A stretch of DNA of 64,000 nucleotides, from the NCBI GenBank assembly GCA_018334015.1, contig JAGXTI010000036.1:103199-167198 (forward strand), read 5' to 3'. Under the pieces are notes generated by a model. That model was not told where the DNA came from, did not search any database, and saw nothing but the letters and a program-made list of their open reading frames with translations. This document shows positions 15,291 to 24,220 of the stretch, piece after piece. Numbering within the stretch: the first letter of the stretch is position 1; each line of letters starts with the position of its first letter. This DNA is from Silanimonas sp. Its GTDB lineage: Bacteria > Pseudomonadota > Gammaproteobacteria > Xanthomonadales > Xanthomonadaceae. Made by a program: the position numbers and the translations under genes.

Positions 15291-18089
15291 TCACGTTGTC
15301 GATCCACGCTTCGCACGCGGCTTGGTGGGCTTCACCGCCGGCAGCAGCGAGGTGAGCGCCTGGTAGCGCTCGAACAGGAAGGCCACGCGCTCGGCATCGC
15401 TGCCGAGTTTCGGTGCCTTGCGGCCGGCCGCCTTCTCGGCGGCGAGGTAGGCGGCGTCCACCGCGCGGTCGAGCTGCTGGTGGGCTTTGACCAGCGCCGG
15501 CGGCATGGTCAGCGGGTCGTAGAGATCGGCCAGCGTGCTGCCGGGGAAGGCGGCGCGGGCCTCGAGCACGGCCTGCGCAGCGGCTTCGATGGCGGCGCGT
15601 GCCTTGGCGTCCAGCGGCTCGGGCCAGGGGAAGTTGTTGTAGACGATGCCAGCGGAGTAGCGGTAATCGCTTTTCAATCGGCCACCAACGTTCCGTAGCC
15701 AAGCCATGTGCATCGAGGATTGCACCACGCCGAAGTGCAGTGGCGTTGCCTCCGACACGATGAAGACCAAGTCACTGCTCAGTGTGCTGGGTTGCTCGAA
15801 CCCGATTGGCACGAACAACCGTCGTTCCGAAGACACTTTCGGGACGACGAGGTAAGGCGACTCCGGGGCGTTCTCAACGTGGAAACGCGTCGGAGTTTCT
15901 GCGATCTTTCTGGTTGGTTCGCTGGTGCTATTCAGCCGGAAAGACTGCACGGCCTCCACTCGCTCCAGCACGGTCGGCATCGACCTCAGTGTGCTCGGTG
16001 GGCAATCTCTCAAGTACAGACACCACCGCTGCCAACCGTTGATGAACTCATCGGAGCCGAGCCAGCGGCGAAACCAAGGTGCTGAACCTGGCTCTTTGGC
16101 AATGAATGCCTCTTTCTCGTCATCGGTGAAGAGGTAGTAACCGCCGTCGATCGGCTTGTTGCCGATACCGATTTCCGGCACATCGCAAAGCGGCTTGCTG
16201 CGATTGGGCAGCAGCACATCTGGCGCATCCACGAGGTAGGGATTGATGTTGGTCGCGGCGATCTCCTGCGGCTCGCCGCCCACCGTCTCGTAATCGAACA
16301 GCCGCCGCGGATGGGGAGGCGTGCGGCTCATGCCGACGATGATGCAATGCACCGCCGCCACACCCTTGGCCTCGTTGTTCCAGCGGAACGTGCGGTGGGC
16401 GAAGGCGATGTGCCAGCCGCGCGCCAGCAGCTCGCCCCACAGGATGCCGACCTGCTCGCCCTGGCAGATGGAGTTGGTGGAGACGAAGGCGATGCCGATG
16501 GCCGTGCCGGCCGCATAGGCCGTGGCCTTCAGGTGCCAGGCGCAGACGAAGTCCAGCACGCCAGCCCCTTTCAGCTTGCCGGCCACCGCCAGCAGGTCGG
16601 CGCGCTGCTCTTCGCTCATCAGCTTGGAGCCGCCAAACGGCGGATTCCCGAGGATGTAGCTCAGCTTCTCCTTCGGCACCACCTCGTTCCAGTCGATGCG
16701 CAGGGCGTTGCCGTGGACGATGGTCGGGCTCTTCACCAGCGGCAGCCGGGCGAAGTACTCGCCGAACAGTTCGGCCACCTGCAGGTTCATTTGGTGGTCC
16801 ATCAGCCACAGGGCCACCTGGGCGATCTGCGCCGGAAACTCCTCGATCTCGATGCCGTAGAACTGATCGACGTCGACCAGCACGTGCTCGCCCACGCGGG
16901 TGAACACGCTGCCCTGCGTGGCGTACAGGCGCTTGAGCACCTCCAGCTCGATGAGCCGCAGTTCGCGGTAGGCGATGACGAGGAAATTGCCGCAGCCGCA
17001 GGCCGGGTCGAGGAGGCGCAAGGTCCCGAGTTTGTTGTGGAACTCGCGCAGGCGCGCCTCGTGCGTGCCGATCTTCGCCAGCTCGGCCTTCAAGCCATCG
17101 AGAAATAGCGGCCCGATCAGCTTGAGGATGTTCGTCTCGCTGGTGTAGTGCGCGCCGAGGTTCCGCCGCGCCTTGGCGTCCATCACGCTCTGGAACATCG
17201 AGCCGAAGATGGCCGGGCTGATGCGGCTCCAGTCGAGTGCCGCGGCCTCCAGCAACTGCTGGCGCATCGCGGTGTTGAAATTGGCCAGCGGCAGCGGCTC
17301 GCCGAACAGCTTGCCGTTGACGTAGGGGAACTCGGCGAGCTGGGCGTCGAGCGTGCTCTGGCGCTTCTCGCTGGGCGTGTTGAGGGTCTGGAACAACTGC
17401 GCCAGCCACGGGCCGAGGTCGGCGCCGTCCGCACTGGTGCGCTGCGCCACCAGCTCGCTGAAGGCGTGGCGCGGGAAGATGCCGGTGTCATCGGCGAACA
17501 GGCAGAACAGCAGACGCACCAGCAGCACTTCGAGCGCGTGGCCATCAAAACCGGCGTCTTTCAGCGCATCGTGCAGGCGGCCCATGCGTTCGGCGGCCTG
17601 CACATTGACCGGGTCTTCGTCCTTGTAGCGGCGCGCCTGGTAGCCGGCGATGAAACCGAAATGGCGCACGTGCCTGTGCAGCTCGCTCAAGCCGAACTCG
17701 ACCGGTGGCTCGCCGGTTTCGAGGTCGTAGAGCCGCATGCGCGCGAAGTCGGAGACCAGCAGGTACTTCGGCAGCTCGGCATCGGTGAGCCCGGCGAAGT
17801 AGTCGCGGGCCTGGGCGTGCGCGCGATCGAGGTCGCGCCCGCGCGACTTGTGTTCGACCAGCAGCACGCCCTTCCAGAGCAGGTCGATGAAGCCGTCCTT
17901 GCCGTCGAGCTTCTTCACCCGGCGCTCGAAGGTGCCGACGCGCCGGCGCGGCACGCCGAACACCTCGAAAAAGCCGTCCCAGAAGGATTTGGCCTCGGCG
18001 TCCTCGCTGGCCTCGTCGGCCCACTCGCGGCTGAACCGCAGCGCCCGGTCCTTGATTTCGTTCCAGCTCAGCGGCATCCGGCCCCCCAC
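15291..18089 (-). CDS. MmeI-like type IIL restriction-modification enzyme
   Basis: Single chain that combines endonuclease, DNA methyltransferase and target recognition. The N-terminal nuclease has D69-x9-E79-x-K81 ([14 protein letters not shown]), the same spacing as in MmeI. A helical linker follows, then a gamma-class N6-adenine methyltransferase with motif I ([16 protein letters not shown]) and motif IV ([10 protein letters not shown]), then a target recognition domain in the last third and a short C-terminal helical region. 932 residues, matching MmeI-type enzymes. The target-recognition part, roughly 15690-16100, is less G+C-rich than its surroundings. The ATG at 18089 is used, and MPLSWNEI at 18077 is an equally good start. 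No separate specificity or helper gene is adjacent, consistent with a self-contained system. Confidence 0.88.
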   Translation of the reverse strand: MGGRMPLSWNEIKDRALRFSREWADEASEDAEAKSFWDGFFEVFGVPRRRVGTFERRVKKLDGKDGFIDLLWKGVLLVEHKSRGRDLDRAHAQARDYFAGLTDAELPKYLLVSDFARMRLYDLETGEPPVEFGLSELHRHVRHFGFIAGYQARRYKDEDPVNVQAAERMGRLHDALKDAGFDGHALEVLLVRLLFCLFADDTGIFPRHAFSELVAQRTSADGADLGPWLAQLFQTLNTPSEKRQSTLDAQLAEFPYVNGKLFGEPLPLANFNTAMRQQLLEAAALDWSRISPAIFGSMFQSVMDAKARRNLGAHYTSETNILKLIGPLFLDGLKAELAKIGTHEARLREFHNKLGTLRLLDPACGCGNFLVIAYRELRLIELEVLKRLYATQGSVFTRVGEHVLVDVDQFYGIEIEEFPAQIAQVALWLMDHQMNLQVAELFGEYFARLPLVKSPTIVHGNALRIDWNEVVPKEKLSYILGNPPFGGSKLMSEEQRADLLAVAGKLKGAGVLDFVCAWHLKATAYAAGTAIGIAFVSTNSICQGEQVGILWGELLARGWHIAFAHRTFRWNNEAKGVAAVHCIIVGMSRTPPHPRRLFDYETVGGEPQEIAATNINPYLVDAPDVLLPNRSKPLCDVPEIGIGNKPIDGGYYLFTDDEKEAFIAKEPGSAPWFRRWLGSDEFINGWQRWCLYLRDCPPSTLRSMPTVLERVEAVQSFRLNSTSEPTRKIAETPTRFHVENAPESPYLVVPKVSSERRLFVPIGFEQPSTLSSDLVFIVSEATPLHFGVVQSSMHMAWLRNVGGRLKSDYRYSAGIVYNNFPWPEPLDAKARAAIEAAAQAVLEARAAFPGSTLADLYDPLTMPPALVKAHQQLDRAVDAAYLAAEKAAGRKAPKLGSDAERVAFLFERYQALTSLLPAVKPTKPRAKRGSTT

Positions 18090-18167
18090 GTCGAGACCCC
18101 AAGCATAGCCGTGCCGCCCGTGGTGCCGTTAAATTGCCCCACCTCAAGCCGCGGTCAGGATCCACCG

Positions 18168-18671
18168 GTGTTCCATGTCGTCCTGTTCCAGCCCGAGATT
18201 CCGCCCAACACCGGCAACGTCATCCGGCTGTGCGCCAACACCGGGGCGACGCTGCACCTCGTGCGTCCGCTCGGCTTCGAGGTGGACGATGCGCGCCTGA
18301 GGCGTGCCGGCCTCGATTACCACGAGTTCGCCACGCTGCAGGTGCACGCTGATCTTGCCGCCTGCAGCGCGGCGATCGGCCCGACCCGCTGGTGGATCGT
18401 CGAGACCGGCGAGGCCACGCGTTTCGATCGGGTCGTCTACCGCGCCGGCGATGCCTTCTTGTTCGGTCGCGAAACGAGCGGCTTGCCGCCCGAGCTGCTT
18501 GCGCGTTTCGACACCGCAGCCCGCATCGCCCTGCCGATGCGTGCCGGCAACCGCAGCCTCAATCTCTCGAACGCGGTGGCGGTGACGGTGTTCGAAGCCT
18601 GGCGACAATGCGGCTACGCCGGCAGTGCCGATGAGTCCTTGCTGACCGGCGCCATCCCTTCGCTGCGCTGA
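18168..18671 (+). CDS. trmL: tRNA (cytidine(34)-2'-O)-methyltransferase TrmL
   Basis: SPOUT-class enzyme that methylates the wobble-base ribose of tRNA-Leu. The GTG at 18168 gives (M)[19 protein letters not shown], the family's exact beginning. The knotted SAM-binding motifs are [13 protein letters not shown] and [19 protein letters not shown]. About 167 residues, slightly longer than the E. coli protein. In-frame codons upstream of 18168 have no TrmL homology. The conserved [11 protein letters not shown] block confirms the assignment. Confidence 0.93.
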   Translation: MFHVVLFQPEIPPNTGNVIRLCANTGATLHLVRPLGFEVDDARLRRAGLDYHEFATLQVHADLAACSAAIGPTRWWIVETGEATRFDRVVYRAGDAFLFGRETSGLPPELLARFDTAARIALPMRAGNRSLNLSNAVAVTVFEAWRQCGYAGSADESLLTGAIPSLR

Positions 18672-18773
18672 ATGTTCAGCCGCCGTAGGGTTGTGGGCTG
18701 TGGCGCTGGGTGGTTCCCTGTTCCTGCCGCGTCGCTGCTTGGCGTGGCTCCCGTACCCGTAAAGAGGAACACC

Positions 18774-19319
18774 ATGAAGAAGACCCTGATCGCCTTTGCC
18801 CTGGCCGCCGTCCTGCCGCTGTCGGTCCACGCCGCGGAGCGCAGCTCCACCTTCGTCGAGGCCACCTACGTCGACATCGATGGCAACATCGACGGCCTCG
18901 GCATGCGTGGCCAGGTGGCGTTCGCCGACACCAACTTCTACGTGCTCGGTCGCTACGTGGGCCTTTCGAGCCGGAGCTTCGACACCGATTTCTGGGAGCT
19001 GGGCCTCGGCTACACCATGAACCTGTCGAGCACCCTCGACCTCGTCACCGAGGCGGCCTACAACGATTTCGACGCCGCCGACGGCTACCGGGTTTCGGTG
19101 GGCGTCCGCAACAGCTTCACGCCGAACCTCGAAGGTCTGTTGAAGGCCAATTACCGCAATGCCGATGGCCGTCTGCCCGGCCTCGCTTTCGGTGCCGACC
19201 GCTTTGGCGCCTCGGCGGGCCTGCACTACCGCTTCGGCAAGACCTTCGGCGTTTCCGGTGAGGTCGAGTTCTTCGACGGCGCCGAGATCTACACGCTCGG
19301 CCTGCGCGCCAGCTTCTGA
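18774..19319 (+). CDS. Ax21-like outer-membrane beta-barrel protein
   Basis: The ATG at 18774 follows a good ribosome site (AAAGAGG) and opens MKKTLIAFALAAVLPLSVHA, a clear Sec signal peptide. The mature part of about 160 residues alternates hydrophobic and polar residues in barrel-strand fashion (FVEATYVDIDGNIDGLGMRG, FWELGLGYTMNLSSTLDLVT, SAGLHYRFGKTFGVSGEVEF) and ends ...LRASF with a C-terminal Phe, the usual signal for assembly into the outer membrane. The pattern is like that of the small Ax21-type proteins of xanthomonads. The upstream in-frame stretch (18672-18773) is not needed. Confidence 0.75.
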   Translation: MKKTLIAFALAAVLPLSVHAAERSSTFVEATYVDIDGNIDGLGMRGQVAFADTNFYVLGRYVGLSSRSFDTDFWELGLGYTMNLSSTLDLVTEAAYNDFDAADGYRVSVGVRNSFTPNLEGLLKANYRNADGRLPGLAFGADRFGASAGLHYRFGKTFGVSGEVEFFDGAEIYTLGLRASF

Positions 19320-19325
19320 TCGAAG

Positions 19326-19354
19326 CCGGGCGGTGCCGCGATGGCACCGCCCGG
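19326..19354. terminator. Terminator-like hairpin between convergent genes
   Basis: Perfect 12-bp stem, CCGGGCGGTGCC and GGCACCGCCCGG, with a 5-nt loop, placed between the ends of the convergent Ax21-like and gpsA genes. There is no T run on either side, so termination would be weak or assisted. Confidence 0.55.
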
Positions 19355-19357
19355 GCC

Positions 19358-20359
19358 TCAGTCGTATTCGGGTTTCTGTTCGCGGGCGAGCAGTTCGCGC
19401 AAGCCTTCCACCGGCGTGATCTCGCCGTGCAGTACGCGCTGCACCTGGCGGCTGATCGGCAACTCGATGCCATGCGCATCGGCCTGGCGCATCACCTCAT
19501 CGGCGGTCTGCACCGATTCGACCACCTGGCCGATGGCGGCCACGGCCTCGGCCAGGGTCTGGCCACGGCCGAGGGCCAGGCCCAGCCGGCGGTTGCGCGA
19601 AAGATCGCCGGTGCAGGTCAGCACCAGATCGCCGACACCCGCCAGCCCCATCAGGGTTTCCGGGCGGGCACCCAAGGCGGCACCGAGCCGCAGCATCTCG
19701 TTCAGGCCGCGGGTGATCAGGCCGGCCCGGGCATTCAGCCCGAGGCCCATGCCGTCGGCCACGCCGGTGGCCACGGCCAGCACGTTTTTCATCGCGCCGC
19801 CCAGCTCGGCGCCCAGCATGTCGGTGCCGGTGTAGGCGCGGAACGCCGGACTGTGCAGCACCTCGGCCACGGCCTGGGCGAACTCGGCGTTGTCGGAATG
19901 CACGGTGACCGCCGTCGGCAGGCCCTGCGCCACTTCTTTGGCGAAAGACGGGCCGGTGACGATGGCCAGCGGCACATCGGGGCCGAGCCGATCGCTGGCC
20001 ACCTCGTGCAGAAAACGGCCGCTGCCCGGCTCGAAGCCCTTGGTCGCCCAGGCCACGCCGCAGCCGACCGGCCGCAGCGGCGCGAGGCGCTGCAGGGTTT
20101 CCGTGAAGGCGTGGCTCGGCATCACCACCAGCAGCAGCGAGGCCGCCTCGACGGCGGCGGCGAAGTCGGTGGTGGCGCGGAGGCCCTCCGGCAGGCTCAC
20201 GCCCGGCAGGTAGCGCGGGTTCTCGCGTTTCGCGTTGATCGCGCCGATCTGGGCCGGGTCCCGGCCCCAGATCCACGTGTCGTGGCCCTGCCGCGCGATC
20301 TGCGCGGCCAGGGCGGTGCCCCAGGAGCCGGCGCCCAGCACGGTGACGGTGGAACCCAT
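19358..20359 (-). CDS. gpsA: NAD(P)-dependent glycerol-3-phosphate dehydrogenase
   Basis: Makes sn-glycerol-3-phosphate for phospholipid synthesis from dihydroxyacetone phosphate. The N-terminal cofactor loop is [21 protein letters not shown], and the catalytic-lysine region is [20 protein letters not shown] with [14 protein letters not shown] after it. 333 residues, the normal size. It follows secB by 32 bp on the same strand, the order found across gammaproteobacteria. Confidence 0.95.
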   Translation of the reverse strand: MGSTVTVLGAGSWGTALAAQIARQGHDTWIWGRDPAQIGAINAKRENPRYLPGVSLPEGLRATTDFAAAVEAASLLLVVMPSHAFTETLQRLAPLRPVGCGVAWATKGFEPGSGRFLHEVASDRLGPDVPLAIVTGPSFAKEVAQGLPTAVTVHSDNAEFAQAVAEVLHSPAFRAYTGTDMLGAELGGAMKNVLAVATGVADGMGLGLNARAGLITRGLNEMLRLGAALGARPETLMGLAGVGDLVLTCTGDLSRNRRLGLALGRGQTLAEAVAAIGQVVESVQTADEVMRQADAHGIELPISRQVQRVLHGEITPVEGLRELLAREQKPEYD

Positions 20360-20391
20360 GGCAGGGCTTCGTCGCGGCGGGGCGGGCGTGC

Positions 20392-20901
20392 TCAGGCGTT
20401 GCCGACGGCCGGCGCGGTGGCCGACTTCAGCTGCTCGGCACGGCGACGCAGGCTCTCGGCGTAGATCGCCTCGAAGTTGATCGGCTGCAGGTAGAAGGGC
20501 GGGAAGCCGCCGGCCTGGATCAGCTCGGAGGCCAGCTGCCGGGCGTAGGGGAAGAGCACGTTCGGGCAGTAGGTGCCGAGCATGAAGTCGAGGTTGCGCT
20601 CATCGAAGCCGGTAAGGCCGAAGATGCCGGCCTGCTCGACCTCGACGATGTAGACCACCTTGTCGCCCAGCTTGCAGCTCAGGTTGATGCCGAGCACCAC
20701 CTCGTACACGTCGTCGGCCAGCTTGGCGACTTTCTGGTTGAGGTTGAGGTTGAGGTCGGGGTTGCCCTGCTCGTTGAACACCATCGGCGTGCCGGGTGCC
20801 TCGAAGGACAGGTCCTTGACGTAGATCTTCTGGATCGCGAACTGCGCCTGCGGGGCGGCGGCATCGGTGCCGGCGACGGCGGGGGTGGTTTCATCAGCCA
20901 C
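20392..20901 (-). CDS. secB: Protein-export chaperone SecB
   Basis: Tetrameric cytoplasmic chaperone that keeps preproteins unfolded and hands them to SecA. Recognisable blocks are [19 protein letters not shown], the [20 protein letters not shown] strand region, and [20 protein letters not shown], with [20 protein letters not shown] near the end. 169 residues with a slightly alanine-rich N-terminus ([20 protein letters not shown]). It lies between a rhodanese-domain gene and gpsA. The usual glutaredoxin gene grxC is not present in the 109-bp gap upstream. Confidence 0.95.
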   Translation of the reverse strand: MADETTPAVAGTDAAAPQAQFAIQKIYVKDLSFEAPGTPMVFNEQGNPDLNLNLNQKVAKLADDVYEVVLGINLSCKLGDKVVYIVEVEQAGIFGLTGFDERNLDFMLGTYCPNVLFPYARQLASELIQAGGFPPFYLQPINFEAIYAESLRRRAEQLKSATAPAVGNA

Positions 20902-21010
20902 GGGGCAACTCCAAAAAACGGGACGGGAAAGTGAGCGCCGCAGTATCGCATGCGCCGGAAAACGGGGTGGGGGCGGCCGTGGCCGGGCACAAGGCCCGGG
21001 GCCGGGTGCA

Positions 21011-21448
21011 TCAGCGGCCCTTGGTCACCGGCAGGTCGGCCTGGCGCCAGCCGGCGATGCCGCCGTCGAGCAGGGAAACGTCGGTGAAGCCGGCTTTCTT
21101 GAGCTTCTTGGCGGCGTCACGGGCGCTCATGCCGGCGCGGCAGACCACGATCACCGGCCGCGCCTTGGCCTTGGCGAGCAGCTTGTGGCGCTCCGGATCG
21201 AGGTCGACCAGCGGCACCGAGATCGAACCCAGGATGTGCGCCTTGGCGTAGTCGGCGGCCGGCGAGACATCGACCACCAGGGCCTCGTCGCTGTTCATGC
21301 GGCGGGTGGCGGCGGCCGGGCTCAACACCGGGATGCCGGAGAGCCGCAGCCGGGTCTCGTTGATGATGACGGCCAAGGTCAGGCCGACGAAGGCCAGGCT
21401 GAGGATGGGCGAGGATTGCGCGAAGGCGGACAGCTGGTCCCAGGACAT
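21011..21448 (-). CDS. Membrane-anchored rhodanese-domain protein (YibN-like)
   Basis: The ATG at 21448 opens MSWDQLSAFAQSSPILSLAF with an N-terminal transmembrane helix up to about residue 25, followed by a rhodanese domain. The sulfur-carrying cysteine is in VIVVCRAGMSARDAAKKL. 145 residues, matching YibN. The neighbours secB and gpsA are the normal ones for this gene, which supports the name. The extra in-frame codons up to 21580 have low-complexity character and are probably not translated. Confidence 0.85.
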   Translation of the reverse strand: MSWDQLSAFAQSSPILSLAFVGLTLAVIINETRLRLSGIPVLSPAAATRRMNSDEALVVDVSPAADYAKAHILGSISVPLVDLDPERHKLLAKAKARPVIVVCRAGMSARDAAKKLKKAGFTDVSLLDGGIAGWRQADLPVTKGR

Positions 21449-21521
21449 CGGGCGCTCGGTCGGGGGTGGGCCGGCATTATCCGCCGGTCCGGCGGCGGCG
21501 GCCAGTCGTCCGGGCGACGGT

Positions 21522-21941
21522 TCAGCCGTCGCGAGCGAACCGGGGCAGCCCCTCGGTCTGCAACCAGCGCCGGCTGGCATCGTCCCAGCGCCAGGTTTCG
21601 CGCACCCGCAGCACCCGTTCGACCTGAGTGTGGATGTTGACGATCCGCAACTCGACCTCGCGGACCACCCCGCCGTCGGTGCTGGGCCGGCTGGCGATCA
21701 CCTGGTAGCCGGTGATGCGGTTCTGCTGCAGGCGCTCCAGCTCGAAAGCGGTGAGCGGTTGGCGGGCCAGCGTGGCGGGGTCGATCGATTCGGCCGCCAC
21801 CTCGAACTGGTTCCAGCGGATCGCCGCCGAGTAGGCGTAGAGGGCGCGGTCGAGGGCCTCGGCGCGGGTGCCCGGCCCGCCGGCGCAGGCGGTGAGCAGC
21901 AGGCAGCCGAGGGCGAGCAGGAGGGCGACGCGACGCGGCAT
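21522..21941 (-). CDS. Predicted lipoprotein of unknown function
   Basis: The ATG at 21941 begins MPRRVALLLALGCLLLTACA, a lipoprotein signal with lipobox LLTAC. The mature protein of about 120 residues has the pattern AEALDRALYAYSAAIRWNQF, then VEL...VNIHTQVERVLRVRETWRWDD, which fits a small NTF2-like or beta-rich domain. No named family is recognised. It is one of three minus-strand genes running from the thioesterase to gpsA. Confidence 0.7.
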   Translation of the reverse strand: MPRRVALLLALGCLLLTACAGGPGTRAEALDRALYAYSAAIRWNQFEVAAESIDPATLARQPLTAFELERLQQNRITGYQVIASRPSTDGGVVREVELRIVNIHTQVERVLRVRETWRWDDASRRWLQTEGLPRFARDG

Positions 21942-21978
21942 GGGCGGGAGGTCCCGGAGGGTGGCGCGCAGGAGTATG

Positions 21979-22443
21979 TCAGCCGCGCCGGACGGCGGCA
22001 TAGCGGCCTTCCAGCCGGGCCACCAGGCGACCGCTGGCGTCGCGCGCTTCGGCCTGCAGGTTCAGCCCGCCGCGTCCGCGCGCCGCCAGCTTGGCGCGCA
22101 GTCCTTCGAGGGCGGTGGCGTCCGGCAGGGCCGCGGTGGCGCGCAGGTCCTCGTAGAGCGGCGCCAGGTACTCGAGCCGGCTGTCGGCAATGAAGAGGTC
22201 GGTGTCCTCGCCGGCCCGGTGCAGGGCGGTTTCCAGCGCAGCCCAGGCGGCCAGCGTCAGCAGGGCAGCGAGGCTACCACCGAAGGCGCAGCCCTTGTCG
22301 TTGAGATTGAGCGCCAGCGGCGCGCCGATCTGGATGCCGGCGGCATCGAGCCGTTCGATGCGCAGGCCGAGCGCCCGCGCCGGCGGCATCCGGTCGAGCA
22401 GGTCCTGCAGGCGGTGGATCTCGGAGTCGGCGGCGATCGGCAT
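21979..22443 (-). CDS. YiiD-C-type thioesterase domain protein
   Basis: 154-residue protein consisting only of the hot-dog-like thioesterase domain seen at the C-terminus of YiiD. The hallmark is LALNLNDKGCAFGGSLAALL, with IADSRLEYLAPLYEDLRATA following. The ATG at 22443 reads MPIAADSEIHRLQDLLDRMP. The acetyltransferase half of YiiD is absent. The gene is divergent from hemD, with 26 bp between start codons. The substrate is unknown. Confidence 0.82.
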   Translation of the reverse strand: MPIAADSEIHRLQDLLDRMPPARALGLRIERLDAAGIQIGAPLALNLNDKGCAFGGSLAALLTLAAWAALETALHRAGEDTDLFIADSRLEYLAPLYEDLRATAALPDATALEGLRAKLAARGRGGLNLQAEARDASGRLVARLEGRYAAVRRG

Positions 22444-22469
22444 GGGGGACGGTATGCGAGAGTAAGGCG

Positions 22470-23210
22470 ATGGCAGAACAGAACGACCGGCCGCCGATGT
22501 TCTGGTCGCTGCGACCGGCCGGCGAGCATGCGGCGCTCAGGCGGGCGGCACAAGCCGCCGGCTGGCGGCTGCGCGTCCTGCCGGTGCTGCGCACCCGCGA
22601 GCGCGCGGTCGGCGCGGCGCTGGACCGGGCGCTGGCCTGCAGTTGGCGGATCAGCACCAGCCCGGCGGCGGTGCGGGCGGTGGCGCGGCGTTCGCCCTGG
22701 CCGACGCAGGGCCTGGATCTGGCGGTCGGTGCCGGCACCGCGGCCGCCCTCGCCGCCGCCGGTGCGCACCGGGTGTTTCACCCGGCGCGGATGGACAGCG
22801 AGGGCCTGCTCGCCCTGCCGGAACTGGAGGCGCTGGGCGAGGGTCCGGTTGGCCTGCTCACCGCTCCGGGTGGCCGTGGCCTGATCGCCCGTGCGCTGGC
22901 GGCACGCGGCGTGCACCTGCATCGGGCCGAGGTCTACGAGCGCCTGCCCCTGCATGGCGCGGCGCGTTGCTACGCCGCTTTCGCCGCCGATCCGGCTGCG
23001 CCTTTGCTGTTGAGCAGCAGCGAGGCCCTGGCCCGCTTGTTGGCCCGGCTCGGCAAGGCCGCGGCGACCAGCCTGCGGGCACGGCCGGTGGTCGTCCCCA
23101 GCGAGCGGCTGGCGGCGCGATTGCGCGAACTCGGCGTGGGTGAACTGCGGATGGCCGAGAGCCCGCGCGCCGCGGCGATGATCGACGCCCTCGGCCCGCC
23201 GAAGCCGTAA
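22470..23210 (+). CDS. hemD: Uroporphyrinogen-III synthase
   Basis: Closes hydroxymethylbilane to uroporphyrinogen III with inversion of ring D, in heme, siroheme and cobalamin synthesis. Sequence conservation in this family is low. Supporting signs are [40 protein letters not shown] with VYERLP (a typical HemD block) and LLSSSEALARLLARLG. 246 residues. It heads a hemD-hemX-hemY operon, and hemC is not adjacent. The order and size support the call. Confidence 0.88.
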   Translation: MAEQNDRPPMFWSLRPAGEHAALRRAAQAAGWRLRVLPVLRTRERAVGAALDRALACSWRISTSPAAVRAVARRSPWPTQGLDLAVGAGTAAALAAAGAHRVFHPARMDSEGLLALPELEALGEGPVGLLTAPGGRGLIARALAARGVHLHRAEVYERLPLHGAARCYAAFAADPAAPLLLSSSEALARLLARLGKAAATSLRARPVVVPSERLAARLRELGVGELRMAESPRAAAMIDALGPPKP

Positions 23211-23245
23211 ACTCCAACGCACCGCTTGCTGCCCCTGACCCGTCG

Positions 23246-24220
23246 ATGGATCGCACCGTGTCGCTCTCGTACCGTCCATGGTTCGCGCTGCTCCTGTTGC
23301 TCGCCGTGCTGCTGCCGGTGCTCGGCTGGTGGGTGCTGCGGCCAGCACCGCAGGCGGTGGCCGATCCCTTCTCGCCGCAGGCGCTGGACCAGCGCCTGCT
23401 GGCCGTCGAGCAGGCGCTCACCGCCCTGCAGCGCGGCCAGCAGCGCAGCGAGCAGCGCCTCGCCGATGTCGAAGCGCGCAGCATCGTGCTGCGCGACGAG
23501 GTGCTGGGCCTCGGCCAGCGCGCCGCCCTGATCGAGGACAGCGTGCAGCAGGCGATGACGGTGGCCGGCAGCGATCCGGGTGTCAGCCTGCGCCTCGACG
23601 AGATCGATCTGCTGCTGACCCACGCCGAGGCCCGGCTCGAACTCTCCGGCGACATCGACGGCGCCCGCCGCGCCTACGCCCTGGCCGATGGCCTGCTGGC
23701 CGCACTGACCGCCCCGCAGTTCGTCAACCTGCGGCAGTCGCTGGCGCAGGAGCAGGCCGCGCTTGCTGCCCTGCCGCCGGACCCGCGCACCATCGCCCGT
23801 GGCCGGGTCGATGCCGTCGAGGCGGCACTGGCCGAGCTGCCGGTCCTGCCCGAGCCCCCCCCGACGCCGGCCGATGCCCCGGTGGCGACGCGCCTGCTGG
23901 CGGCGCTGGTCGATGTCCGCCCGCGGGGCACCCAGGACCTGCTCGCCCCGGCCGACCGCCAGCGCGGCGAGGCCGCCTTGCGCCTTGAGCTGGCGCTGGC
24001 ACGCATCGCCATCGAGCGCCGCGACGAACTCGGTCTGATCGCGGCCAGCACCCGTGCCGAACGCTGGATGCGCCGGCTGTACGCCGCCGGCCCGCCGCTG
24101 GAGGCCCAGGCCGTGGCGCTGCAGGCCCTGGGCCAGACGCCGCTGGCACTCGATGTGCCCGTGCTCGGCAGCACGCTGGCGCAGATGCGCGCCCTGCGCC
24201 GTGGCGGAGGGCTGCCGTGA
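23246..24220 (+). CDS. hemX: HemX, membrane-anchored heme-operon protein
   Basis: The N-terminus has one transmembrane helix (WFALLLLLAVLLPVLGWWVL, about residues 11-30), then a coiled coil (LDQRLLAVEQALTALQRGQQ) and a helical C-terminal domain. The family is listed as uroporphyrinogen-III C-methyltransferase-like but has no SAM-binding motif here, so a structural or regulatory role in heme synthesis is more likely than catalysis. 324 residues. It starts 35 bp after hemD and overlaps hemY by 4 bp, indicating a single operon. Confidence 0.85.
   Translation: MDRTVSLSYRPWFALLLLLAVLLPVLGWWVLRPAPQAVADPFSPQALDQRLLAVEQALTALQRGQQRSEQRLADVEARSIVLRDEVLGLGQRAALIEDSVQQAMTVAGSDPGVSLRLDEIDLLLTHAEARLELSGDIDGARRAYALADGLLAALTAPQFVNLRQSLAQEQAALAALPPDPRTIARGRVDAVEAALAELPVLPEPPPTPADAPVATRLLAALVDVRPRGTQDLLAPADRQRGEAALRLELALARIAIERRDELGLIAASTRAERWMRRLYAAGPPLEAQAVALQALGQTPLALDVPVLGSTLAQMRALRRGGGLP

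Noticed and set aside
16120-17409. 429-codon minus-strand frame inside the restriction enzyme gene
   Set aside because: Out-of-frame shadow of the MmeI-like gene. The translation is Arg/Ala/Pro-rich with no motif.
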